64,000 nt of DNA from RYN-230 sp963718305 (GTDB taxonomy: Bacteria; Actinomycetota; Actinomycetes; Streptosporangiales; Streptosporangiaceae). Location: the NCBI GenBank assembly GCA_963718305.1, contig CAVQZG010000008.1, forward strand, positions 1 to 64,000, given 5' to 3'. Below the pieces are notes generated by a model. That model worked only from the letters and a program-made list of their open reading frames with translations. It ran no database searches and had not been told where the DNA came from. Below, one piece after another: positions 16,534 through 24,501 of the stretch. How positions within the stretch are numbered: the first letter of the stretch is position 1; each line of letters opens with the position of its first letter. Both the position numbers and the translations under genes were made by a program.

Positions 16534-17978
16534 CGGGTGGCCGTGATCCCGGCACGATCCGCGGCCAGATCCGCCCAGAGGTAGGCCACCGCCTCCGCTC
16601 CCCGCAGCAGCAGCGCCATCTCCACCTTCTCGTTCGGCGCGTGGATGCGGTCCTCGTCCAGCCCCACCGCGACGAAGACCAGCGGCGCGCCCAGGATCTC
16701 GGCGAGATCGGCCTCCGGGCCGCTGCCGCCTTCCCGGGTGAACAGCACCTCGCGGCCGAACGCGCGCTCCATGGCCCGCCTGGCGGCCTGCACCCCCGGC
16801 GAGTGGAGGGGCGAGAACGCGGGCCGCACCCCGGGGCCGCCGAACGTCACGGTCGCCTCGATGCCCGGCGGGGTGTGCGCAGCCACGTACTCCCGCAAGG
16901 CGACCGCGATGTCGGCCGGCTCCTGGTTCGCCACCAGCCGGAACGACACCTTGGCGTGCGCCTGGGCGGGCACGATGGTCTTGGCCCCCGGCCCGGTGTG
17001 ACCGCCCCACATGCCGTTGATCTCGGCGGTAGGCCGGGCCCAGACCCGTTCGAGCGTGCTGAAGCCCGCTTCGCCCGCGGCGGCCTGGCTGCCGCCGGCG
17101 TCGGCCAGCCAGGCTTTCTCGTCGAACGGGAGCCGGGCGAACAACTCCCGCTCGGCGGCGGTGAGCGGCAGCACCGCGTCGTAGAAGCCGGGCAGGGTGA
17201 CCCGGCCCTCGTGGTCATGCAGGCCGGCCAGCAGCGCGGCCAGCGCGTGCAGCGGATTCGGCACGCCGCCCCCGAACGAGCCCGAGTGCACGTCGGTGTC
17301 CGCGCCGCGCAGGTCGATCTGGGCGTCGATGAGGCCGCGCATCCCGGTGCACATCGAGGGCACGTCGGCCGCCCACATCGTGGTGTCGGAGATCACGATC
17401 ATGTCGCAGCTGAGCCGGTCAGCCCGGCTGCGCAGCAGGTCGGCGAAGTGGGGGGACCCCGATTCCTCTTCCCCCTCGATGAGGAACTTCAGCGAGACCG
17501 GCGGCGCGCCCGCGGCATCAGACGGCGCGCCCGCGGCGCCCGTCTCGCTCCCGGCGGCCAGGCAGGCCCGCAGGCCCAGGGTGTGCAGGAGGACCTGGCC
17601 CTTGTCGTCCGAGGCCCCGCGGCCGAGGATCTGGCCATCGCGCTCGGCGGGCTCGAACGGCGGGGAATGCCACTCGCCGAGCGGTTCCACGGGCTGGACG
17701 TCGTGGTGGCCGTACACGAGAACGGTCGGCGCGCCCGGGTCCTGGGCCGGCCAGTACGCGAAGACGGCGGGCTGGCCGGGCGAGCCGGCCGGCCCGGTGT
17801 CCCAGATCTCCACCGTGGGAAATCCGGTGGCGGTGAGGTGCCCGGCGAGCCACTGCGCGGAAGCCCGTACGTCGCCGTGATGGCCAGGATCGGCGGAGAT
17901 AGACGGGATGGCCAGCCACGACTTGAGCTGGTCAAAGAATTCCCGCGCGTTGCTGTCGATGTAGTCGCGCACATCCAT
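16530..17978 (-). CDS. M20-family metallopeptidase (dipeptidase)
   Basis: A 482-residue zinc exopeptidase of the M20 family, dipeptidase subgroup. Motifs: VLVYGHHDVQPVEPLGEWHS with the first zinc histidine and aspartate, ILGRGASDDKGQVLLHTLGL with the bridging aspartate, FLIEGEEESGSPHFADLL with the catalytic and ligand glutamates, and VFTREGGSGPEADLAEILG-like text near the C-terminus. ATG 17978 lies downstream of GAGGAGG. Cytoplasmic. It is the first gene of a two-gene operon with nudC, joined by an ATGA overlap; no metabolic link between the two is obvious. Confidence 0.9.
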   Translation of the reverse strand: MDVRDYIDSNAREFFDQLKSWLAIPSISADPGHHGDVRASAQWLAGHLTATGFPTVEIWDTGPAGSPGQPAVFAYWPAQDPGAPTVLVYGHHDVQPVEPLGEWHSPPFEPAERDGQILGRGASDDKGQVLLHTLGLRACLAAGSETGAAGAPSDAAGAPPVSLKFLIEGEEESGSPHFADLLRSRADRLSCDMIVISDTTMWAADVPSMCTGMRGLIDAQIDLRGADTDVHSGSFGGGVPNPLHALAALLAGLHDHEGRVTLPGFYDAVLPLTAAERELFARLPFDEKAWLADAGGSQAAAGEAGFSTLERVWARPTAEINGMWGGHTGPGAKTIVPAQAHAKVSFRLVANQEPADIAVALREYVAAHTPPGIEATVTFGGPGVRPAFSPLHSPGVQAARRAMERAFGREVLFTREGGSGPEADLAEILGAPLVFVAVGLDEDRIHAPNEKVEMALLLRGAEAVAYLWADLAADRAGITATR

Positions 17979-18205
17979 GAGCGGTGAGCCCCTCCTCGCC
18001 GGACCTTGCCGGCTATCTAATAAACCAGCATCGCGGGCACCCTGGGCCATTCCCCCGGCCTGTCGCACCGCCCCGGCGCCGGGCTGGTAGTACCACCCCT
18101 GCCGCCGGCTACTCCCACGGGAGCAGATTCGCCCCCCGGCTGAGGCTAGAGATCCCCCTTCGGCATGACGACGCCGGGGGCCCGCACCTTCTAGCGTGGT
18201 GACAC

Positions 18206-19738
18206 ATGACGCTACCGCTGACCCGCCCGCCACGCGGGGACGCCGGCCACGATGCCCGTCCCTGCCCCTCGCCCCGGCCGCCCTGGTGGCCGGGGCGGTC
18301 GCGGCGGTGGCGGGACCGGGCCCGTCAATGGCAGGGGCGGGCCCGCCGGTGGCGGGAGCGGAACCCGCTCTCGCGCGCGTGGGCCACCAGCCCGCGCGGG
18401 GCCGCCATCCTGCTGACCGTGTGCACGCTGTTCGCGGGCGCGGTCGCCGTGTTCAGCACCAACCCGCCGGAGCGGCTGTGGGGCATCCTGGCGGCCGGCC
18501 CGTACGGCCTCGCGGCCCTGACCGCCCTGCTGGCTGGCCGGCCAGGGCGCAGGATCGCCGTCGTGGTCAGCCTGGCCGGGGCGGTAATCGTGCCGCTGGC
18601 CTGGATGGCCTGGTCCGGGCGGGGGCAGCCGGAAGTCGGCGTGGTCATCCATTCGGCCGGGCTGTTCCTGCACGACGGCACGCCCTACCAGGCCGGCCAC
18701 GCCGTGGCCACCGCGCACAATCCGTACGTCTACAACCCTTACCTGCCGGCGCTGGCCGTGTTCGGGGTTCCGCACGCCCTCTTCGGCGGCGGCCTGCTCA
18801 CCGATCCGCGGCTGTGGTTCGGGGTGGTGTTCGTCCTCGGGTTCGCAGGCACGCTGGCCCTGAGCGGGGTGCGGCGGCCCTGGCTGTGGACGGCGGTGGT
18901 CACCGCCTCGCCGATCATCGCGTTCCCGCTTGCTACGGGCGGTGACGACCTGCCCGTGCTGGCCCTGATCTGCGTGGGCCTGGCGCTGCTGCGAAGCGGC
19001 CCGGCCCAGCGGCCCGCGCTTCGGGGCGCGCTCCGGCCCGTGCTGCGGCCGGTGCTGCGACCGGAGCTGCGGCCGGTGCTGCGGATCATCCTGGCTGGCC
19101 TGGCCCTGGGCCTGGCCGCGGCCATGAAGGCCACCGCGTGGCCCGCGCTGGCGGTGGCCCTCGCCCTGGTGGCGGCGCGCGACGGCAAGCGTGCCGCGGG
19201 CTGGCTGGCGCTGGCCACGATCGCCGTCCCGCTCGCGGTGGACGGGCCGGTCCTGATCGCCCAGCCCGCCGCGGTGGTGTCCAACACCATCCTGTTCCCG
19301 CTCGGCCTCACCAGGATCAAGAGCCCGGCCGCCAGCTTCCTGCCCGGCCACCTGATCGCCGAGGCGTGGGGGCCGGGGCATCTGGTGGCCATCGGGCTGG
19401 TCCTGCTGGCCGGGCTCGCCGTGGCCGCGTCCCTGGTCCTGCGGCCGCCGCGGGACGAGCGCGCGGCAGGCTGGCGGCTGGTGACGGGACTGGTGCTCAT
19501 GTTCGCGTTCGCGCCGGCCAGCCGGTTCGGTTACGCGGTCTACCCGCTGGGCCTGGCCTGCTGGCTGCTGCTCGCCGTACCCGCCGCAAGTGGCCTCATT
19601 TCCCCTTACGATTCGGCGCCGGCGGCCCGCGCCGGCTCACGGGAACCGGGTGCCCGGGAACAGTGCTCCCTGGAGCCGGGCCAGCCGGGACCGGGCCAGC
19701 GGGAGTCGCCGGACACCCGGACGGTCTCCCGCAGCTAG
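18206..19738 (+). CDS. GT87-like polytopic membrane glycosyltransferase
   Basis: A 510-residue integral membrane protein with about ten to twelve helices, resembling actinobacterial GT87/DUF2029 mannosyltransferases that use polyprenyl-phosphate sugars. Seen: a very basic, Trp/Arg-rich cytoplasmic N-terminus (about 60 residues), NPYVYNPYLPALAVFGVPHA in the first outer loop, FPLATGGDDLPVLALICVGL, and MKATAWPALAVALAL. A four-residue repeat, LRPV/LRPE, lies around residues 275-293. The C-terminal tail of about 50 residues is hydrophilic. The catalytic aspartate cannot be assigned confidently. Monocistronic by context; convergent with pspA. Confidence 0.7.
   Translation: MTLPLTRPPRGDAGHDARPCPSPRPPWWPGRSRRWRDRARQWQGRARRWRERNPLSRAWATSPRGAAILLTVCTLFAGAVAVFSTNPPERLWGILAAGPYGLAALTALLAGRPGRRIAVVVSLAGAVIVPLAWMAWSGRGQPEVGVVIHSAGLFLHDGTPYQAGHAVATAHNPYVYNPYLPALAVFGVPHALFGGGLLTDPRLWFGVVFVLGFAGTLALSGVRRPWLWTAVVTASPIIAFPLATGGDDLPVLALICVGLALLRSGPAQRPALRGALRPVLRPVLRPELRPVLRIILAGLALGLAAAMKATAWPALAVALALVAARDGKRAAGWLALATIAVPLAVDGPVLIAQPAAVVSNTILFPLGLTRIKSPAASFLPGHLIAEAWGPGHLVAIGLVLLAGLAVAASLVLRPPRDERAAGWRLVTGLVLMFAFAPASRFGYAVYPLGLACWLLLAVPAASGLISPYDSAPAARAGSREPGAREQCSLEPGQPGPGQRESPDTRTVSRS
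19031..19086. repeat. 12-bp repeat inside the GT87-like gene
   Basis: CTGCGGCCGGTG-like units repeat four to five times and encode LRPVLRPVLRPELRPVL. Such a basic repeat lies in a cytoplasmic loop between membrane helices and is probably prone to copy-number change. Confidence 0.8.
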
Positions 19739-19773
19739 GCCGCGCGCCCGGCCCCCTCAGGTGCCGCTGGGCG

Positions 19774-20517
19774 TCAGCTCCCCGCGCTTCCCCCGGTGAG
19801 CTCCGGCGGCGCCGAGCCGCCTGGGCCGATCTCGGCCTTGAGCGCGGCCAGCTCCTGGTCCACCCCGGCGGCCGTCCCGGCCTCGTCGAGCTCCTTCTGG
19901 ATGTCGTCGGTGTCTCCCCCGACGTCTTCGAGGACTCCGGACGCGAGCAGCTCGTCAACGGCCCCGGCCCGGGCCTGCATCTGGGCGATCTTGTCCTGGG
20001 TCCGCTGGAGCTCCGCTCCGGAGTCACCGACGGTCTGGGAGATCCCGGCGGCGCTCTCACCCACGGTGGTCTCGGCCTGCGCCGCGGTGTACTGGGCCTT
20101 CAGCACTTCCTTCTGGGTCCGGAACGTGTTCACCCGCTTCTGCAGCGCGTCGAGGGTCTGCTCGAGCTTCTCCTCTTCCGCGGCGAGCTGATCGTGCTGG
20201 GGTTTCATGGCGGCGATCTGCTCCTGGGCGGCGGCCTTGCGGGAGAGGGCCTCCCGGGCCAGATCCTCCCGGCCCTGGCCCAGCGCGGCCTTGGCCTGGT
20301 CCTGGAGATGGTCCACCGAGTGCTGGAGCTGCTCCGCCTGCAACTCGATCTGCTTGCGCGACGCGGCAATGGCCACGATCCCGCGCCGGACCTGGGTGAT
20401 CTGATCGAGCATCTGCTCGTAGGACAGATCGAGCATCTCGTCGGGCTTCTCGGCGGCGTCGAGCGCCTTGTTCGCCTTGGCCTGGACTATGTCGTGGGCC
20501 CGCTGGAAGAGGGTCAT
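19774..20517 (-). CDS. pspA: PspA/IM30 family membrane-stress protein
   Basis: A 247-residue ESCRT-III-like protein that lines the inner face of the cytoplasmic membrane and stabilises it under stress. It begins MTLFQRAHDIVQAKANKALD with the amphipathic first helix, then long coiled coils (DQITQVRRGIVAIAASRKQI, LSRKAAAQEQIAAMKPQHDQ). The C-terminal 30 residues are Gly/Pro/acid-rich. GAGGAG lies before ATG 20517. No pspB/pspC-like partner or dedicated regulator is next to it, as usual in actinobacteria. Confidence 0.93.
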   Translation of the reverse strand: MTLFQRAHDIVQAKANKALDAAEKPDEMLDLSYEQMLDQITQVRRGIVAIAASRKQIELQAEQLQHSVDHLQDQAKAALGQGREDLAREALSRKAAAQEQIAAMKPQHDQLAAEEEKLEQTLDALQKRVNTFRTQKEVLKAQYTAAQAETTVGESAAGISQTVGDSGAELQRTQDKIAQMQARAGAVDELLASGVLEDVGGDTDDIQKELDEAGTAAGVDQELAALKAEIGPGGSAPPELTGGSAGS

Positions 20518-20659
20518 GATGATCTGCTCCTCGTCGGTGATGGGCAGAACTCACGCCGATTCCGCCGCCGGCTCACCCCGGATCAAGGCCGGCGCACGTA
20601 TCAGCACGGATATCCCGAGGCTACCGCCCGGGCCGCGGCGTCCCACGGCCAGCCAGGCG

Positions 20660-20687
20660 CTGATCACCGGGCGTGCCCGGTGATCAG
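20660..20687 (-). terminator. Hairpin after the GT39-like gene
   Basis: Perfect inverted repeat: 13-base stem CTGATCACCGGGC with a two-base loop, starting three bases beyond the stop of the minus-strand gene ending at 20691. No T-run follows, as often in GC-rich actinobacteria. Confidence 0.7.
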
Positions 20688-20690
20688 TGC

Positions 20691-22301
20691 CTAGCCTGCG
20701 CGGTTGCGGACCCAGATCTCGAAGGGCTCGCCGGGCACGTTCGAGGGGGTGGCGAGCACGAGCCGGTAATGCGACGCCGAGAGTGCGTCCACGACCGGCG
20801 CATAGCTGGCGGGCATTTCGGCCGGGTCGATCTCCGCCAGGCGGAAATAGTGATCACCGATGGCTGCGCCGTAAGCGGCGGCGCCGCTCAGCTCGCGCCC
20901 GTCATCCCGGTATTTCATGACGAAGACGGTCGTGAACGCGTCCTGCGTGGTCTGCTTGGCCAGGTAGTAGTGAACGACGTCGTTCTCGGCGATCAGGCAG
21001 GGACAGCCGGTGCGCTCGATGACCGGCGCCAGGCCGCGGATCATCCGCGCCGAGTCCGGCCAGGCGGCGAAGTGCCCGGCGCTGAGGACGGCCCCGGATA
21101 TCCCGAGCAGGAACACCATCACCAGGCCGGCCACCCGGGCGTATTCAGCCTGCCTGGCCTGGACCGCGCGGGCGACGGCTGCGAGCCCGTACCCGGCCAC
21201 GATGCAGGCGAACCACGCGCCGAACCCGACGTGCTTGAACAGGCTGAAATTCGTGTGGATGCGCGCCTGCCCGAGGGGGGCCAGGAACACGCTGGCGGCG
21301 AGGACCCAGGCCAGCGCCGTGAGCCGCCGCCCCAGCCGCCTCCGGGTCACGATGGCCGCGCCGGTGATGGCCAGGACCGCGACAGCGCCAATCCACCCGG
21401 CGCTGGCGCCGAGCACCCGGAGCACGGGAACGGTGCTGCCCGGCCGGGCCAGCGTGGTGGACATGATCCCGGCTACGTAGCTGTGGCCGCCGGCCAGGAA
21501 CAGCACGGGAATGATCAGGGCGGCCGTGTAGCCAGCCACGCGGATCCCGCGGCGGGCCGCCCGGGGCCAGGTACCGGCCGGGCCGAGCACGACCAGGGCG
21601 ATGATGACCGGGTTCCAGAGCAGGCTGGTGTACTTCGCCGCGTCAGCCAGCGCCATGGCGACGGCGCAGCACACCAGCCATTGCTCGCCGCCCCATTTGC
21701 CGCCCCCGTCGCTGGATCGCACCGCGAACCACGAGGCCAGCGCCAGGAGCATGACGGCCAGCGCATCGAACGTGGCCAGGGCGCCGAGGAACTGAGTGGG
21801 CCCGATCGCCGCGAACGCCACCGAGCCGCCGATGGCCGCCCCGCGCCCGAACCGGTGCCTGGTCACCGCATAGAGCAAAGTGGTCGCGGCCAGCATGCAG
21901 GCCAGGCTCAGGATCCGGGCCGTGGCCAGTCCCCCGATGCTGTCGGCGGCCGCGCCCAGCGGAGGGTAAATGACCGGGGCGCCGGAGAAGTACGAAGCGA
22001 AGTCCGGCACGGCCACACCGTGCAGCCAGTGCGCCCATTCCAGATGCCCGGCCCACAGGTACAGCGCCTCATCCTGGTAGGCCGTATTCGACCACACCAG
22101 CCGCAGGGACAGACCGGCCTGGACCACGAGGATGCCCACCAGCGGCCAGGGGCCGGTGGCCAGGCGCGGCCGGGAGAAGCGCCCCTTCGTCCGCTCCGTA
22201 GTGGCGCGCGTCCGCTCAGGGGCGGCGCGCGCCGGGGCGGCAGGCAGCACGAGCGGTGCCGCGGCTTGCGCCACGGGTGCGCCGACCTGGTCCTCAGCCA
22301 T
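20691..22301 (-). CDS. GT39/ArnT-like membrane glycosyltransferase
   Basis: A 536-residue polytopic protein of the PMT/ArnT type. Key features: TAYQDEALYLWAGHLEWAHW after the first helix, holding the acidic pair of the GT-C active-site loop; YPPLGAAADSIGGLATARIL; FLGALATFDALAVMLLALA; about ten further helices; and a C-terminal soluble domain of about 130 residues (CLIAENDVVHYYLAKQ). It transfers a sugar from a polyprenyl-phosphate donor outside the membrane; acceptor unknown. The first 35 residues are a cytoplasmic Ala/Pro/Arg-rich tail. ATG 22301. It stands alone, with a hairpin terminator after it. Confidence 0.8.
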   Translation of the reverse strand: MAEDQVGAPVAQAAAPLVLPAAPARAAPERTRATTERTKGRFSRPRLATGPWPLVGILVVQAGLSLRLVWSNTAYQDEALYLWAGHLEWAHWLHGVAVPDFASYFSGAPVIYPPLGAAADSIGGLATARILSLACMLAATTLLYAVTRHRFGRGAAIGGSVAFAAIGPTQFLGALATFDALAVMLLALASWFAVRSSDGGGKWGGEQWLVCCAVAMALADAAKYTSLLWNPVIIALVVLGPAGTWPRAARRGIRVAGYTAALIIPVLFLAGGHSYVAGIMSTTLARPGSTVPVLRVLGASAGWIGAVAVLAITGAAIVTRRRLGRRLTALAWVLAASVFLAPLGQARIHTNFSLFKHVGFGAWFACIVAGYGLAAVARAVQARQAEYARVAGLVMVFLLGISGAVLSAGHFAAWPDSARMIRGLAPVIERTGCPCLIAENDVVHYYLAKQTTQDAFTTVFVMKYRDDGRELSGAAAYGAAIGDHYFRLAEIDPAEMPASYAPVVDALSASHYRLVLATPSNVPGEPFEIWVRNRAG

Positions 22302-22369
22302 GAAGGCCGCAAGCTACACCTTCCAGGCCGGATCCGCCCGGTGAATCGCGACGGCGTGCTTGGCGAACG

Positions 22370-22912
22370 TCATCGTCCGCGCGCGCCGTCGGCGAGTTCC
22401 CGGAGGATGTCGAGGTGGCCGTTGTGCCGGGCGGTCTCCTCGGTCAGGTGGAACAGGACCCAGCGCAGCGTGACCGGCTCGGTCCGCCAGCCCAGCTCGC
22501 CGCGGGAGGGAGTGTCCAGGTCGAGGGAAGCCACCAGGTCACGGTGGCGCGCGCAGGCCGCCCGGTACTCCGCCAGCAACTGGGCGAGCGGCACGGTGAC
22601 CGCGATCCGGAACTCGCGATCGGGATCGTCGTCGGTCCACGGTGCGTCGATCGTGCCGCCGAGCAGCGTTTGCTCAATCCACGCGCTCTCGACCCAGCGC
22701 AGGTGGCTGACCAGCCCGGAAATCGTCATCAGCGGTGAGCCAGGCAACGGTGCCCGGCGGGCGTCCGCATCCGACAGGCCCGCGCACTTGGCGTGCACGG
22801 TGTCGCGGGCGTAGTCCAGGAAGGTGGTCAGGGTGGTGCGCTCGTCCCAGCGGGCCGGGATGTCGTCGGTCCGGCCGGCCGAGATCGACTGCGGAGCGGA
22901 TTCTGAAGTCAT
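22370..22912 (-). CDS. DinB-family (DUF664) protein
   Basis: A 180-residue four-helix protein of the DinB superfamily, intact unlike the copy near 3 kb. Conserved blocks: PLPGSPLMTISGLVSHLRWV (metal-ligand histidine), ESAWIEQTLLGG, and LRWVLFHLTEETARHNGHLD with the other two histidines. Members are thiol-dependent transferases or hydrolases using mycothiol; the substrate is unknown. ATG 22912 follows AGAGGAA. The open frame upstream to 23068 lacks family similarity, so it is excluded. Confidence 0.88.
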   Translation of the reverse strand: MTSESAPQSISAGRTDDIPARWDERTTLTTFLDYARDTVHAKCAGLSDADARRAPLPGSPLMTISGLVSHLRWVESAWIEQTLLGGTIDAPWTDDDPDREFRIAVTVPLAQLLAEYRAACARHRDLVASLDLDTPSRGELGWRTEPVTLRWVLFHLTEETARHNGHLDILRELADGARGR

Positions 22913-23098
22913 GTCGTTCCTCTGCTGAGCAGAGGCGCGACCGGGACTGCTATCGGCCAGTCTCCGGAGGCGCCTGAGGATGAATGGACATCGCGCCTCC
23001 TTCCTGGTCAGCTGCGCCGCGCCGGGCGGCGGCCCGCCGAGCCTAACCCGCCCGGCCGGACCAGGCAACGCAATTCTGCGGCCCGCCGGGGCGAAGGA

Positions 23099-23539
23099 TT
23101 ACTGCCCGGCCATTTCCTCGGCCGCCCGATCGGCGATGGCCTGCATCGTGCGCACCGTCGTGTCGACGTCATCGATGCTGAACTGGCTCAGCAGCCGGAT
23201 CCGCGGCGCGGCGATGTACTCGCTGAGGCTGCGGTGCAGCGCTTGCCCGTCCGCGGTCAGGCTGATCGTGCTGCCGCCGCGGATCAGCCCCGCCGCCTCG
23301 AGCCGGGCCAGCAGCTCACGCACCGAGTCGGGGTTCAGGGTTCGTGAGCCCGCGAGCTCCTCGCTGAGCGCCGTACGGTCAACCGCTGGCCCGCGCATGG
23401 CGAGCAACTGCAGGGCGTACCAGGTCTCGGGTTCGGTGCCGCGCTCGGCGAGGTGCTGGCGCAGCACGGCGGTCAGGGTCCGTTCGGCCAGCGCCAGGGT
23501 GTAGCCGAACTGGGCGTAGGCGGCGGGGACGGTGGTCAT
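23099..23539 (-). CDS. MarR-like winged-helix regulator
   Basis: A 146-residue protein with a MarR-type winged helix: WYALQLLAMRGPAVDRTALS, LNPDSVRELLARLEAAGLIR as the recognition helix, and ISLTADGQALHRSLSEYIA as the wing and following helix. GGAGG lies before ATG 23539. It is divergent from a second MarR regulator, with only 71 bases between the two start codons, in which an operator-like palindrome lies. Ligand unknown. Confidence 0.8.
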   Translation of the reverse strand: MTTVPAAYAQFGYTLALAERTLTAVLRQHLAERGTEPETWYALQLLAMRGPAVDRTALSEELAGSRTLNPDSVRELLARLEAAGLIRGGSTISLTADGQALHRSLSEYIAAPRIRLLSQFSIDDVDTTVRTMQAIADRAAEEMAGQ

Positions 23540-23562
23540 GTCAGCCTCCGGTGACTAGGATC

Positions 23563-23605
23563 GACAGGTTCCTGACTACCGTAACAAGAAGACAGGTACC
23601 TGTCT
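23563..23605. promoter_or_regulatory. Operator palindromes between divergent MarR genes
   Basis: AGACAGGTACCTGTCT (23590-23605) is a perfect 16-base palindrome. GACAGGTTCCTGAC (23563-23576) is an imperfect copy centred 28 bases away. TATATT follows at 23605-23610 directly before ATG 23611, so binding would block the rightward gene and very likely the leftward one too. I infer binding by one or both MarR proteins. Confidence 0.7.
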
Positions 23606-23610
23606 ATATT

Positions 23611-24054
23611 ATGGACACGGATTTCCCGGCCCGCCCGCTGCTCGGGCTCCTCCTGCGGCTCGCCTACCAGCACCACTCGCAGGAGATCGAGGCTGCGCTG
23701 CGCGAGAACGGCTTCGACGACGTCCATCCGGCCGCGGCGAACGTGTTCTCGTTCGTGCGCCCGGAGGGCATAACCGTCTCTGAACTCGCCGACCTGGCCC
23801 GGGTGCGCAAGCAGACCATGGCCCAGGCGGTTGATCAGCTGGAGCGGACTGGGTACGTCGAGCGCCGCCCGAACCCGCGGGACCGCCGTTCGCGACTCGT
23901 GTTCCTCACCGAGCGCGGCGCGTCCGTCACCCCCGTCACCCACGCCGCGGCCACGCGGGTGGAAGAGCGCTGGGCGGAGCTGACCAGCCCCCAGGAGCTG
24001 GAGGCACTGCGTGCCTCGCTGCTGGGCCTGGTGACCAGGCTCCGCGACGGGTAG
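23611..24054 (+). CDS. MarR-family transcriptional regulator
   Basis: A 147-residue regulator with the classical MarR winged helix: GITVSELADLARVRKQTMAQ, AVDQLERTGYVERRPNPRDR and RSRLVFLTERGASVTPV, that is recognition helix and DxRxx wing. The N-terminal dimer helix begins at PLLGLLLRLAYQHHSQEIEA. ATG 23611 fits the family; a GTG at 23551 in frame would put the palindromic operator inside the gene and is less likely. No obvious target gene beside the operator itself, so it may control the neighbouring MarR gene and itself. Confidence 0.85.
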   Translation: MDTDFPARPLLGLLLRLAYQHHSQEIEAALRENGFDDVHPAAANVFSFVRPEGITVSELADLARVRKQTMAQAVDQLERTGYVERRPNPRDRRSRLVFLTERGASVTPVTHAAATRVEERWAELTSPQELEALRASLLGLVTRLRDG

Positions 24055-24168
24055 CCCTGGGAGACCCGGCCCCGGTAACGGCCCAGAAAGACGGCCCAGA
24101 AACATAGCCCGGGAACACGGCGCTGATAATCGGCCCTGACGAGAAGTCCAGGAAGGACGGAGCACACG

Positions 24169-24462
24169 ATGATCGTCGCGTTCTCGATCACGCCGCTGGG
24201 CGTGGGCGAAGGGGTCGGGGAGTACGTCGCGGACGCGGTGCGGGTGGTCCGCGACAGCGGGCTGCCCAACCACACCGACGCCATGTTCACCTCCGTCGAG
24301 GGTGACTGGGATGAGGTGATGGACGTGGTGAAGCGGGCCGTGGACGCCGTCGCCGCGAAAGCGCCCAGGGTCAGCCTGGTCCTCAAGGCCGACATCCGCC
24401 CCGGCGTGACCGACGGGCTGACCGCCAAGGTGCAGACCGTCGAGCGTCATCTCCAGGCCTGA
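24169..24462 (+). CDS. Thiamine-binding protein, MTH1187/YkoF-like (DUF77)
   Basis: A 97-residue ferredoxin-like protein of the MTH1187/YqgV family, which binds thiamine or a related pyrimidine. It reads MIVAFSITPLGVGEGVGEYV, NHTDAMFTSVEGDWDEVMDV and VSLVLKADIRPGVTDGLTAK, all conserved in the family (the GE, TxxEG and DxRPG motifs). GGAAGGACGGAG lies upstream of ATG 24169. It stands alone before the convergent helicase operon, with a weak hairpin in between. Confidence 0.88.
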   Translation: MIVAFSITPLGVGEGVGEYVADAVRVVRDSGLPNHTDAMFTSVEGDWDEVMDVVKRAVDAVAAKAPRVSLVLKADIRPGVTDGLTAKVQTVERHLQA

Positions 24463-24469
24463 CCCCGCC

Positions 24470-24495
24470 GGGCCGGCGGATGAACGGGCCGGCCC
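24470..24495. terminator. Weak hairpin between convergent genes
   Basis: GGGCCGGC (24470-24477) pairs with GCCGGCCC (24488-24495) around a ten-base loop, between the ends of the thiamine-binding gene and adnB. No T-run. Confidence 0.4.
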
Positions 24496-24501
24496 TGGAG
24501 T

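Noticed and set aside
15097..17010. Longer NudC starting at 17010
   Set aside because: The extra part lies antisense to nothing useful and inside the M20 gene in another frame; ATG 16533 with ATGA overlap is the proper start.
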